In this document: in pieces, positions 1-5,312 of the stretch | How positions within the stretch are numbered: the stretch's first letter is position 1 | How the letters are laid out: each line of letters starts with the position of its first letter | Assembly: GCA_003662985.1 (NCBI GenBank) | Contig: QMZD01000142.1 | Location: 1-5,424 of the forward strand | DNA from: Archaeoglobales archaeon | Lineage (GTDB): Archaea > Halobacteriota > Archaeoglobi > Archaeoglobales > Archaeoglobaceae | Length of the DNA stretch: 5,424 nt | Reading direction: 5' to 3' | Notes under the pieces: model-generated | What the model was told of the DNA's origin: nothing | The model's database searches: none | The model's input: only the letters and a program-made list of their open reading frames with translations | Position numbers and translations under genes: made by a program

Positions 1-218
1 AACTGCTTGAGGGTATCAAGCAAGCTATTTTTTAAAGATATTTCGGTTGTGTAATCGATGTTCCCTCCGGTCAGATATCTTCCTCCCATGTATACCCCAA
101 TCAGGGCTACAAGGAGTCTTGATAGTAATTCTAAGGATAGGTATATCGTGCCTAACTTTAGTCCCAGAGCAGAAATCGCTACTGGAGCGAGTAAAAGTAT
201 CGTACCAGAGGAAATCAT
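1..218 (-). CDS. Partial integral membrane protein, runs off the left edge
   Basis: Seen: read on the minus strand from an ATG at 218, this frame stays open for 72 codons to the window edge. It begins MISSGTILLLAPVAISALG, and a second hydrophobic stretch (about residues 26-45) ends in IGVYMGGRYL. A polar segment follows (GGNIDYTTEISLKNSLLDTL). Two predicted membrane helices followed by an amphipathic stretch fit an integral membrane protein. Family: the pattern loosely resembles archaeal nucleoside-recognition (gate-domain) permeases, but I would not assign it. Odd: there is no Shine-Dalgarno sequence before the ATG, and the frame continues upstream without a stop to about 265 into DNA that codes for a DUF4198-like protein on the other strand. 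The ATG may therefore be accidental and the true N-terminus lost. I am fairly sure this strand is the coding one here and unsure of start and function. Confidence 0.5.
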   Translation of the reverse strand, partial: MISSGTILLLAPVAISALGLKLGTIYLSLELLSRLLVALIGVYMGGRYLTGGNIDYTTEISLKNSLLDTLKQ

Positions 219-561
219 CAGGCTTGTAAACCACGAAGTCTGGATAGAATGTGAAATTGATAGGGCCTATCTCAAATGGGGCCATTTGCCGGAAACTGAT
301 GGTAAGCTCGATCCTAAGTCGATTAAAAGGGCATTCGTCGTAGATCCCGATGGAAATGAAAAAGCGATTGTAGTTGGCAGTGATAAAGAAGCATCATCTA
401 AGGGTGCCCTCTTCTTGGAGTTTAACGCAGAAAAAGATGGTTTATACTTAATCGCCGTTGAATACGATCGGGGTATTTACTCGGTCACGGAAGGTAATAA
501 ATGGATTTTCGGGGAGAAGAAACCCATGGAAGAACTACCATTACAGGCGGGAAATAAATAG
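58..561 (+). pseudogene. DUF4198-like protein fragment, apparently truncated at both ends
   Basis: Seen: the frame is open from an ATG at 58, but recognisable sequence starts only at about 223 with NHEVWIECEID and continues through VVDPDGNEKAI, EKDGLYLIAVEYDRGIYSV and KWIFGEKK to a stop at 559-561. Known: DUF4198 proteins are exported beta-rich proteins linked with metal (nickel/cobalt) uptake. They typically have a signal peptide ending just before an A-H-E-x-W motif, and a second domain after the YSVT...GKK region. Here the HExW motif is present as NHEVWIE, no signal peptide precedes it in this frame, and the protein stops soon after GEKK. The 55 codons before 223 overlap the opposite-strand membrane protein and have no family character. 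Inference: this is a gene remnant of about 113 codons fused to foreign upstream DNA. If translated from 58 it would be 167 aa and without export signal. The family call is moderate, from memory of motifs. Confidence 0.5.
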
Positions 562-599
562 GATGTTGCCGTTTTATGGCGACTCAACCCCAGAAAAAG

Positions 600-644
600 T
601 TACCGAGATGTTCAGGAATGCTGGTTTATCCAACATCTCGGTAA
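600..644. repeat. Perfect 13-bp inverted repeat with a 19-nt loop
   Basis: Seen: TTACCGAGATGTT at 600-612 is the exact reverse complement of AACATCTCGGTAA at 632-644. Across a two-base bulge (613-614) the stem could extend by GGA/TCC (615-617 with 629-631). It lies inside the methyltransferase remnant. It could form an RNA hairpin upstream of the lipoprotein gene or be a DNA binding site; nothing in the sequence decides between these. Confidence 0.75.
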
Positions 645-742
645 AAGATCTGACTTGGATTAGAAGGATGATATTAGGAAATCAGCCCCTCGTTTATCGC
701 CTTGCGTGGGGAAATAAGTCGTATTTTATGGTTGAGGGCTTT

Positions 743-752
743 AAGGAGGTGA
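743..752 (+). promoter_or_regulatory. Strong Shine-Dalgarno that fixes the lipoprotein start at GTG 757
   Basis: AAGGAGGTGA lies just ahead of TTG (754) and GTG (757), which are in the same frame. The GGAGGT core ends at 750, leaving six bases before GTG 757 and only three before TTG 754, so GTG 757 is preferred. Confidence 0.75.
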
Positions 753-756
753 ATTG

Positions 757-1866
757 GTGAAAAAAAGGGTTATTGTTGTATTGGCCTTTCTGATTGCTGT
801 AATGCTTTTGGGATGCGCACAGAAAGCGGTAGAAAAGCCAGAGGAAGCTAAAGTTATAAAAATAACCGATCTGATGGGCAGAGAGGTTAGCGTAAAGGCT
901 CCTGTTAATAAGGTGGTAATAACATTCAACGTTGAGGAGTTTACAGCGGTTGGAGGCGAGGATGCACTGAAGAAAATTGTTGGGTGGAGCCAGTACTACT
1001 GGGAGGGCAGAAGACCAACCGTATGGGAAGTGTATTCAGAGAAATATCCGTGGATCAAAAACATACCGGACGTCGGATATCCGTGGAAAGGGACATTCAG
1101 TGCTGAGAAAGTTATCGAATTAAAGCCGGACGTCGTTATAATGTCCAAGGATCAGTACAAGCATGTAAAGGAGGATGTTGAAAAACCTAAGAAAGCGGGT
1201 ATTCCTGTTGTGTTTATAGATTACTACGAGCCCTTTAATGTTACAACGCATACCAAGAGCACGCTTATACTGGGCAAACTGCTCGGAAAGGAAGATAGGG
1301 TTAAAGAACTCGTAAGCTATTACACCAAACAGGTGGACGACATTCTAAAAAGATTGAGTGAGGTAGAAGGAAAATATCCAAAGCCCAAGGTTCTTCTTCT
1401 CGGCAAGGGCTGGATGACCTACGGGAAGAACCATTACAGAGGTAAGATGCTTGAATTCGCCGGGGGGTATAAACATAGCAGCAAATGTTCTGGAACAGTC
1501 GGGAGAGATAAGCCCAGAATACGTCTTGAAGGAAAATCCGAATGTTGTAATATTTATAGGTAAAAAGAGCTGGAATGTCGATCTGGGTTATAATATAGAT
1601 GCAGATGTCTCGAGAAAAATGCTGGAAGAAGCCATAGATAGGCCCGGCTGGGAAAGCATAGATACTGTGAAGGAGAAGAGGGTTTACATTATCCATCACG
1701 GCTTGTCTCATGGCCACATCTTCGAATTCGTCTGTTGCAGTACATAGCGAAGTGGTTGCATCCTGAGCCATTCGAGGAGTTGAACCCCGAAGAGAGTCTA
1801 GAAACGTTCTACGATCAGTTTATGCCATTGCCCCACCATGGGGTTTGGGTTGCCGGACTAAGCTAG
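757..1866 (+). pseudogene. ABC importer substrate-binding lipoprotein (iron-complex/cobalamin type), two frameshifts
   Basis: Role: the cell-surface lipoprotein of an iron-complex or corrinoid importer (periplasmic-binding fold, FecB/BtuF family). Seen: from GTG 757 a lysine/arginine start and hydrophobic stretch lead to a lipobox LLGC with Cys20. The mature part has DLMGREVSVKAPVNKVV, then VIELKPDVVIMS, KAGIPVVFIDYYEP and KPKVLLLGKG. The frame breaks at a run of six Gs (1462-1467), where five would continue it; a wrong frame then stops at 1563. In the next frame coding continues as GGINIAANVLEQSGEISPEY through EKRVYIIHHGLSHG. It breaks again near 1712-1716, where one base is missing (probably one C of GGCCCA), and the original frame resumes as QYIAKWLHPEPFEELNPEES, ending GLS-stop at 1864-1866. 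Repaired length is 369 aa, normal for the family. The two errors cancel, but about 83 residues lie out of frame between them. Substrate cannot be told; heme, siderophore or corrinoid are all possible. Confidence 0.85.
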
Positions 1867-1893
1867 CTAGGCTAGTGGATCTAGCTAGTGGAT
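1863..1893. repeat. CTAG cluster with a 10-bp direct repeat between lipoprotein and permease genes
   Basis: Seen: five CTAG tetranucleotides start at 1863, 1867, 1872, 1881 and 1885; two pairs form the palindrome CTAGCTAG (1863-1870 and 1881-1888). GCTAGTGGAT occurs at 1871-1880 and again at 1884-1893, a 13-base period. The first CTAG contains the lipoprotein stop codon, and the rest fills most of the 53-base gap before the permease ATG. CTAG is generally rare in prokaryotic genomes. Slippage expansion or a regulator site are both possible. Confidence 0.75.
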
Positions 1894-1908
1894 TAGATAG
1901 TCACAATT

Positions 1909-1914
1909 GGAGGA
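1909..1914 (+). promoter_or_regulatory. Shine-Dalgarno that fixes the permease start at ATG 1920
   Basis: GGAGGA ends five bases before ATG 1920. The permease frame is also open further upstream, back to an ATG at 1845 inside the lipoprotein gene, but that start has no ribosome binding site and would add a polar stretch of CTAG-repeat translation. ATG 1920 is therefore chosen. Confidence 0.7.
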
Positions 1915-1919
1915 AACAA

Positions 1920-2954
1920 ATGCAAGAACTCGCATATCTGTACAGAGAGCTTGTATTCAGAAGACTTCTTTTCATTTCCCTATTTTTAATCCTGTGCATA
2001 GTTCTCTCTCTGTTAAATCTGACCATCGGCCCCATCAGTATGGGAATCGGCGAGATACTTCAGACTCTGATAACGCGGGGCAACGACACGGCTCACGTTG
2101 TGATATGGGAGTACAGGCTGCCATGGACCCTCATGGCATTGCTCGTCGGTGGTGCTTTGGGGCTTGCGGGACTGGAGATGCAGACATACTCAGCAACCCG
2201 CTTGCAAGCTCGTATACTTTGGGTATTTCTGCTGGGGCCGGATTTGGTGCTGCGTGGCATACATCCTTGGAATCAAGGTTCTGCCAAACGTCCCTATGGA
2301 GTTTGTAGTGCCGATAAACGCATTCGTGTTCGCCTTTCTGACATGTATGCTGATAATGTTCATTGGAAAGATCAGGGGATTCACGAGCGAAACCCTCGTG
2401 CTTGGCGGGATCGCTATCTCCTTCATGTTTCAGTCCCTTCTGGCTTTGCTTGAGTACTACGCAAGCGAGGAAACCCTGCAGGCAATAGTATTCTGGTTGT
2501 TTGGCAGCCTTACAAAAGCTTCGCTGTTCAAGGCTCAGGTTGTTTTTGTGGTGCTTGCCATCGTATCAATTCTGCTGATACTCAAATCGTGGAAGATTAC
2601 GGCATTAAGGCTCGGAGATGAGAAGGCCAAATCCCTTGGTGTTAATACCGAAAGGCTGAGAATAGAAGTCCTGATCTACGTATCTCTGCTGACCTCCGTT
2701 GCAATATGCTTCGTTGGAATAATCGGTTTTGTCGGCTTGGTTGCACCGCATATGGCGAGGATGTTGATTGGAGAAGACCAAAGATTTCTGATAATCGGAT
2801 CAGTGCTATGCGGCGGTGTGATTCTCTCAGCCGGAGCCATAGTGAGCAAGGTAATCGTGCCTGGAGCGATATTTCCAGTAGGTATAATCACTTCATGCTC
2901 GGAGTTCCGTTTTTCATGTTTCTGGTTATGAGGGGGAGGAAGCAGATATGGTAG
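1920..2954 (+). pseudogene. FecCD/BtuC-type ABC transporter permease, three single-base deletions
   Basis: Role: the membrane channel subunit of the importer, normally a homodimer with about ten helices per subunit. Seen: from ATG 1920, a first helix (about residues 16-36), then YRLPWTLMALLVGGALGLAG. One base is lost near 2184-2188 (probably ACAATA to ACATA), and coding moves frame as LSNPLASSYTLGISAGAGFG. Another is lost near 2253, and the next frame carries AYILGIKVLPNVPMEFVVPI, the ATPase-coupling loop LGDEKAKSLGV, and IIGFVGLVAPHMARMLIG. A third is lost at 2893-2895, after which MLGVPFFMFLVMRGRKQIW ends at a TAG (2952-2954). Repaired length is about 345 aa, the family norm, so the body is complete and only the frame is broken. 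The family RLPR motif reads RLPW (Trp69, 2124-2126). The stop overlaps the ATPase start by seven bases. No single frame covers the protein, so it should be non-functional if the read is right. Confidence 0.87.
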
Positions 2955-3757
2955 AAGTAGAAGTTAGAGATGTTTCCTTCAATTACGGTTCGGAAGCTGT
3001 AGTAAAGGATGTAACCTTAAACGCTTTTCCGGGAGAGGTTTTGGCCATAATAGGCCCGAACGGAGCCGGAAAAACAACGCTGCTTAAGTTAGTGGCCAAT
3101 GTCATAAAGCCGAGCTCGGGAAAGATCATGTTCGATGGTGTTGACATCAGAAAGATGGATAAAGATGAGATTACAAAAATCGTAAGCTATTCGCCACAGG
3201 AGAACATAATTCCGAGCATACTCACCGTTTATGAGGTTGTGTTGTTGGGCAGAATCCCGTATCTCTCGTGGAGGATCAGCAGAAACGATCTTGAGGTCAC
3301 GAAAAACGTGCTCGAGGAGCTTGGGCTGGAGATATGTGTGAGGAAGTATGCAAACCAGCTCAGCGGTGGGGAAAGGCAGATGATTTTAATTGCTCAGGCT
3401 CTCGTTAGAGAGCCGAGACTGCTGCTTTTGGATGAACCGGTATCCAATCTGGACATCCGAAATCAGCTCGAGATACTCGACTTGATAAAGAGGATTACGA
3501 GGCAAAGAGAGATCACAACAATCACAGTTTTGCACGATTTGAATTTAGCGGCAAGATATGCAGACAAGCTTGTAGTCCTTAACAGCGGGAGTATCTACGC
3601 ATATGGAGAGCCAGAGGTTGTTTTGACTCCTGATATGCTGTCATCCGTTTATGGGGTTGAAGCTGAAGTAAACAGAAACAACGGTTTTGTTCAGATCGTT
3701 CCGATTCGATCGTTGAGTAGAAGAATTGAAGCCTTAGAACAAATAGAACAAACTTAG
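2948..3757 (+). CDS. ABC importer ATP-binding protein, iron-complex/cobalamin (FecE/BtuD) type
   Basis: Role: the cytoplasmic ATPase that drives the permease encoded just upstream. Seen: 269 aa with every expected motif in order: Walker A GPNGAGKTT (36-44), Q-loop Gln84 in SYSPQE, signature LSGGE (138-142), Walker B LLLLDEP (158-164), D-loop NLD (167-169) and switch His196 in VLHD. The FecE-type features VVLLGRIPYLSW (97-108) and the EPEVVLTPDMLSSVYGVE region are present, the latter typical of this subfamily's C-terminal part. The start is ATG 2948, preceded by AGGGGGAGGA (2931-2940) and overlapping the permease stop, a sign of translational coupling. Unlike the two genes before it, it shows no frameshift. 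The last residues (EALEQIEQT) are encoded in a short GAACAAA repeat that includes the stop. It may be free to serve another transporter or simply not yet mutated. Substrate unknown. Confidence 0.95.
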   Translation: MVEVEVRDVSFNYGSEAVVKDVTLNAFPGEVLAIIGPNGAGKTTLLKLVANVIKPSSGKIMFDGVDIRKMDKDEITKIVSYSPQENIIPSILTVYEVVLLGRIPYLSWRISRNDLEVTKNVLEELGLEICVRKYANQLSGGERQMILIAQALVREPRLLLLDEPVSNLDIRNQLEILDLIKRITRQREITTITVLHDLNLAARYADKLVVLNSGSIYAYGEPEVVLTPDMLSSVYGVEAEVNRNNGFVQIVPIRSLSRRIEALEQIEQT

Positions 3758-3763
3758 AACAAA
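3736..3763. repeat. Three AGAACAAA repeats across the ATPase stop codon
   Basis: AGAACAAA occurs at 3736-3743, 3745-3752 and 3756-3763; the outer two are part of an 11-bp identical CTTAGAACAAA (3733-3743 and 3753-3763). The ATPase TAG (3755-3757) lies in the third unit, so the repeat sets the last few residues of the protein and may have arisen by slippage. Confidence 0.7.
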
Positions 3764-3768
3764 CTCTT

Positions 3769-3795
3769 AATTTATCCAATTTATTCAGTTTATCC
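3769..3795. repeat. Three 9-bp tandem units in the convergent gap
   Basis: AATTTATCC (3769-3777), AATTTATTC (3778-3786) and AGTTTATCC (3787-3795) follow each other directly. They sit just after the ATPase gene in an AT-rich gap of 145 bases (3758-3902), in which I see no gene. Confidence 0.65.
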
Positions 3796-3878
3796 CATAC
3801 TGTTCGATGCTTATTCATGTTCATCCTATAGGAAGTTACCTTTTCGGGGATATCGACCAACAAAAGAATATCGTGGGA

Positions 3879-3883
3879 AAAAT
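3879..3883 (-). terminator. Possible oligo-T terminator for trmI
   Basis: On the minus strand a run of five Ts lies 20 bases past the trmI stop. Archaeal transcripts often end at such short T tracts without a hairpin. The evidence is only the tract and its position. Confidence 0.3.
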
Positions 3884-3894
3884 AGAAGGATGAA

Positions 3895-3899
3895 TTTTT
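3895..3899 (+). terminator. Possible oligo-T terminator for the transporter operon
   Basis: A run of five Ts on the plus strand at the far side of the convergent gap, next to the end of trmI. It is the longest T tract on this strand after the ATPase gene. Weak evidence on its own. Confidence 0.25.
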
Positions 3900-3902
3900 A
3901 CT

Positions 3903-4691
3903 TCAGTCGATTTTCCTTCCAATAACGAGAAATCCAGAATGCCAGACTCTTGTGACAGGTCGAGTTCCGACTCTCTTGTGTTCTAGATCAATTTTTACGA
4001 GTTCAAAGCTCTCTAACTCTTCAAACCCGTTTTTCTCCATTTCAAGATAGACTTTCCTCGTAGCATCGATGTAAGGATTGTAAACAACGAGGTATCCCGC
4101 CCTCTTCAGAAGATTCTTTGCGATAGGAATGAATTTGTCATCATCTTTCATGTCCAGAGTTATCAAATCGAATTTAACCTTAAATGCCTCTGAAACCTGA
4201 AATATATCTCCCACAATTAGGTGGATGTTTCTCAAACCTGCAAGCTCAAAATTTTTCTTTGCTATTCTTGCGAATTCTGGCCTTCTTTCAACTGTAACGA
4301 CAAATCCATCTTTGTTGAAGTAAGCGAGATATGCAGCGAGAACACCGCTTCCTGTTCCAGAATCCAAAACGAGGCTGCCGGGCTTTAAACCCGTATAAGC
4401 GATGATCGCTCCGATATCCTTGGGCATGATGGGTGTAGGACCCTTCCTGAAATGTCTGAAGAAGTCAATAGGGCTGAAAGGCCTAATTTTGAAGGGAAAG
4501 CCGAGATGGGTTTTTATCTCATCTCCATAATTCAGATTTTTAAGCTGGGAGAGGTCTATAACCCCTTTGTGGGTGTGGAACTCTCCTTCAAAGCTGTTTA
4601 CGATATAACTGATTCTTCCGGAAAAAATGACAAAAGGTAATGTGAGCGGTTCCTTATCCTTCCCAGAATTCGACCCCATTTTTGATTCCAT
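3903..4691 (-). CDS. trmI: tRNA (adenine-N1)-methyltransferase, TrmI family
   Basis: Role: uses SAM to put a methyl group on N1 of adenine 58 in the tRNA T-loop; archaeal members are known to act also on A57. Works as a tetramer in the cytoplasm. Seen: 262 aa. An N-terminal beta domain (about 15-75) includes NYGDEIKTHLGFPFKIRP. The family's PKD linker reads GPTPIMPKDIG (84-94). SAM motif I is VLDSGTGSG (108-116); the ribose-binding acidic residue is Glu135 in VERRPEF; motif III is GDIF (161-164). The C-terminal RPVTRVWHSGFLVIGRK is typical of archaeal TrmI. Odd: the usual RRTQ before the PKD and the LDLP-E/D-PW catalytic loop read KGPTP and LDMKDDDKF (179-187), so it may be a divergent subgroup. 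Start: ATG 4691; ATG 4679 (Met5) is an alternative and neither has a clear Shine-Dalgarno. It lies 122 bases downstream of nac and may share its transcript. Confidence 0.85.
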   Translation of the reverse strand: MESKMGSNSGKDKEPLTLPFVIFSGRISYIVNSFEGEFHTHKGVIDLSQLKNLNYGDEIKTHLGFPFKIRPFSPIDFFRHFRKGPTPIMPKDIGAIIAYTGLKPGSLVLDSGTGSGVLAAYLAYFNKDGFVVTVERRPEFARIAKKNFELAGLRNIHLIVGDIFQVSEAFKVKFDLITLDMKDDDKFIPIAKNLLKRAGYLVVYNPYIDATRKVYLEMEKNGFEELESFELVKIDLEHKRVGTRPVTRVWHSGFLVIGRKID

Positions 4692-4706
4692 TTTCCGATC
4701 TATTTG

Positions 4707-4730
4707 CTTTTATACTCTTAATTTTAAATT
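4707..4730 (-). promoter_or_regulatory. Candidate TATA boxes for trmI in the nac-trmI gap
   Basis: The 122-base gap 4692-4813 has no gene. On the minus strand it holds two AT-rich candidates, AATTTAAAATT (4730-4720) and TATAAAAG (4714-4707). The first would place the transcript start about ten bases before ATG 4691; the second would start near or just after it and would favour ATG 4679. No oligo-T tract separates nac from trmI, so read-through from nac is also likely. Confidence 0.35.
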
Positions 4731-4813
4731 ATGGGCTCTTTTACGTTTGTTATGTTACTCATATCACATGTTATCCCAGACGGTTCTTTGGACTCTGTTA
4801 ACCGCCACTTAAC

Positions 4814-5149
4814 TTAGTCACCCTCTTGTAATTTCATAAGCGCCTCTGCCAGATCTCCGTTTGCCTCTTCCAAAGCTTTTCTTGCCTCTTCCTCGCTAAC
4901 ATTTGCCTGTTCCATGATAAGCTTGACGTCATCCTCACTTATCTCAGGCCTCTTTTCCTGCACTTCATAGGAGCCTGAGATCTGAAAAGTTTCTACCCCT
5001 CTGGCGGAAACCTTTACAACGGAAGGATTTTTGAAAATTAGGTCTTCTCCTCTGGTTCTGATTATTACCTCTTCCGCATCGATCTCTTCCATATTTATGC
5101 CCATCTGCTTCATCATTTTTTTCATCTGTTTGGGGTTCGTGGGAAACAT
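4814..5149 (-). CDS. nac: Nascent polypeptide-associated complex protein (archaeal alpha-NAC)
   Basis: Role: binds the ribosome near the exit tunnel and contacts emerging chains; archaea have only the alpha-type subunit, which forms a homodimer. Seen: 111 aa. A basic Met-rich N-terminus (PKQMKKMMKQMGINMEEI) is followed by the NAC beta domain (about 24-66) with EEVIIRTRGEDLIFKNPSVV and TFQISGSYE. A charged linker leads to a C-terminal UBA domain (about 70-109), DDVKLIMEQANVSEEEARKA then NGDLAEALMKL. Both domains and the length match the archaeal family. Start: ATG 5149 with no Shine-Dalgarno before it. A TATA-like element about 28 bases upstream suggests a leaderless or very short-leader transcript. 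Neighbours: first gene of a probable nac-trmI unit, divergent from a tRNA gene, which fits a translation neighbourhood. No sign of damage. Confidence 0.95.
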   Translation of the reverse strand: MFPTNPKQMKKMMKQMGINMEEIDAEEVIIRTRGEDLIFKNPSVVKVSARGVETFQISGSYEVQEKRPEISEDDVKLIMEQANVSEEEARKALEEANGDLAEALMKLQEGD

Positions 5150-5170
5150 AATTTGAAAAATAAGAATGAT

Positions 5171-5181
5171 GTATTAATATC
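5171..5181 (-). promoter_or_regulatory. Candidate TATA box of nac
   Basis: On the minus strand GATATTAATAC is centred about 27 bases before the nac ATG, with a purine-rich AACCAAAG directly upstream as a possible TFB recognition element. That spacing puts the transcript start within a few bases of the ATG. Confidence 0.5.
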
Positions 5182-5200
5182 TTTGGTTTCCTTTGGTTTC
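5181..5200. repeat. Exact 10-bp tandem duplication upstream of the nac TATA box
   Basis: CTTTGGTTTC is repeated directly (5181-5190 and 5191-5200). On the nac strand it reads GAAACCAAAG twice and abuts the TATA candidate, so it duplicates the position where TFB would bind. It may be an operator or a chance duplication. Confidence 0.7.
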
Positions 5201-5240
5201 ATAGTTTAGAGGAGAAAACCTTCCAATTTTCCACTTTGGC

Positions 5241-5256
5241 AAAAATTCTATAAGTA
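5241..5256 (+). promoter_or_regulatory. Candidate BRE/TATA of the tRNA-Ser gene
   Basis: AAAAATTCTATAAGTA combines an A-rich stretch with a TATA-like core. A start about 25 bases downstream (near 5277) would leave a 5' leader of about 35 nt for RNase P to remove. That leader region holds a small inverted repeat, TGCTG (5285-5289) with CAGCA (5295-5299). The core is not a strong consensus match. Confidence 0.35.
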
Positions 5257-5312
5257 GTGCGATAAAGTTAGCTTTGAGATTTACTGCTGCAGTACAGCAA
5301 CAGCCATCAAAT

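Larger units (their letters stand above)
563..760 (+). pseudogene. C-terminal remnant of a class I SAM-dependent methyltransferase
   Basis: Seen: a 65-codon frame begins with an ATG at 563, two bases after the stop of the preceding fragment, and ends with TGA at 758-760. It contains DSTPEKVTEMFRNAGLSN, then a DLTWIRRMILG segment, then VYRLAWGNKSYFMVEGFKE. Known: this is how many small archaeal type-11 methyltransferases end: a helix with an AGF/AGL turn, a beta strand, a variable segment, and a final strand of the form Y-F-x-x-E-G. Missing: the whole Rossmann part, including the SAM-binding G-x-G-x-G motif, so it cannot be catalytic. Context: the stop overlaps the GTG of the lipoprotein gene (GTGA, 757-760), which suggests the full gene was once the first gene of the transporter operon and translationally coupled to it. 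The end of the fragment also carries the lipoprotein's ribosome binding site. It could be expressed as a short peptide, but a pseudogene is the simpler reading. Confidence 0.5.

Noticed and set aside
47..229. Plus-strand frame with a hydrophobic stretch that might supply the missing signal peptide of the DUF4198-like piece
   Set aside because: It is in a different frame from the DUF4198 part, ends at a stop at 229, and its hydrophobic run is the mirror of the membrane helices coded on the other strand.
25..285. Minus-strand open frame of 86 codons near the left edge
   Set aside because: It is polar, proline- and cysteine-rich without a family look. The neighbouring minus frame over the same bases gives clear membrane helices and runs off the window.
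1462..1467. Programmed ribosomal frameshift at the G6 run
   Set aside because: There is no recoding family known here for such a binding protein, a second unrelated frame break follows 250 bases later, and three more occur in the next gene, so mutation or error is simpler.
1301..1771. Minus-strand frame of 156 codons
   Set aside because: It lies wholly antisense to the lipoprotein gene, whose repaired protein has clear family motifs; the antisense product has no recognisable domain.
4452..4812. Two plus-strand frames (4452-4640 and 4627-4812)
   Set aside because: The first is antisense to trmI; the second covers the AT-rich nac-trmI gap and has no coding character.
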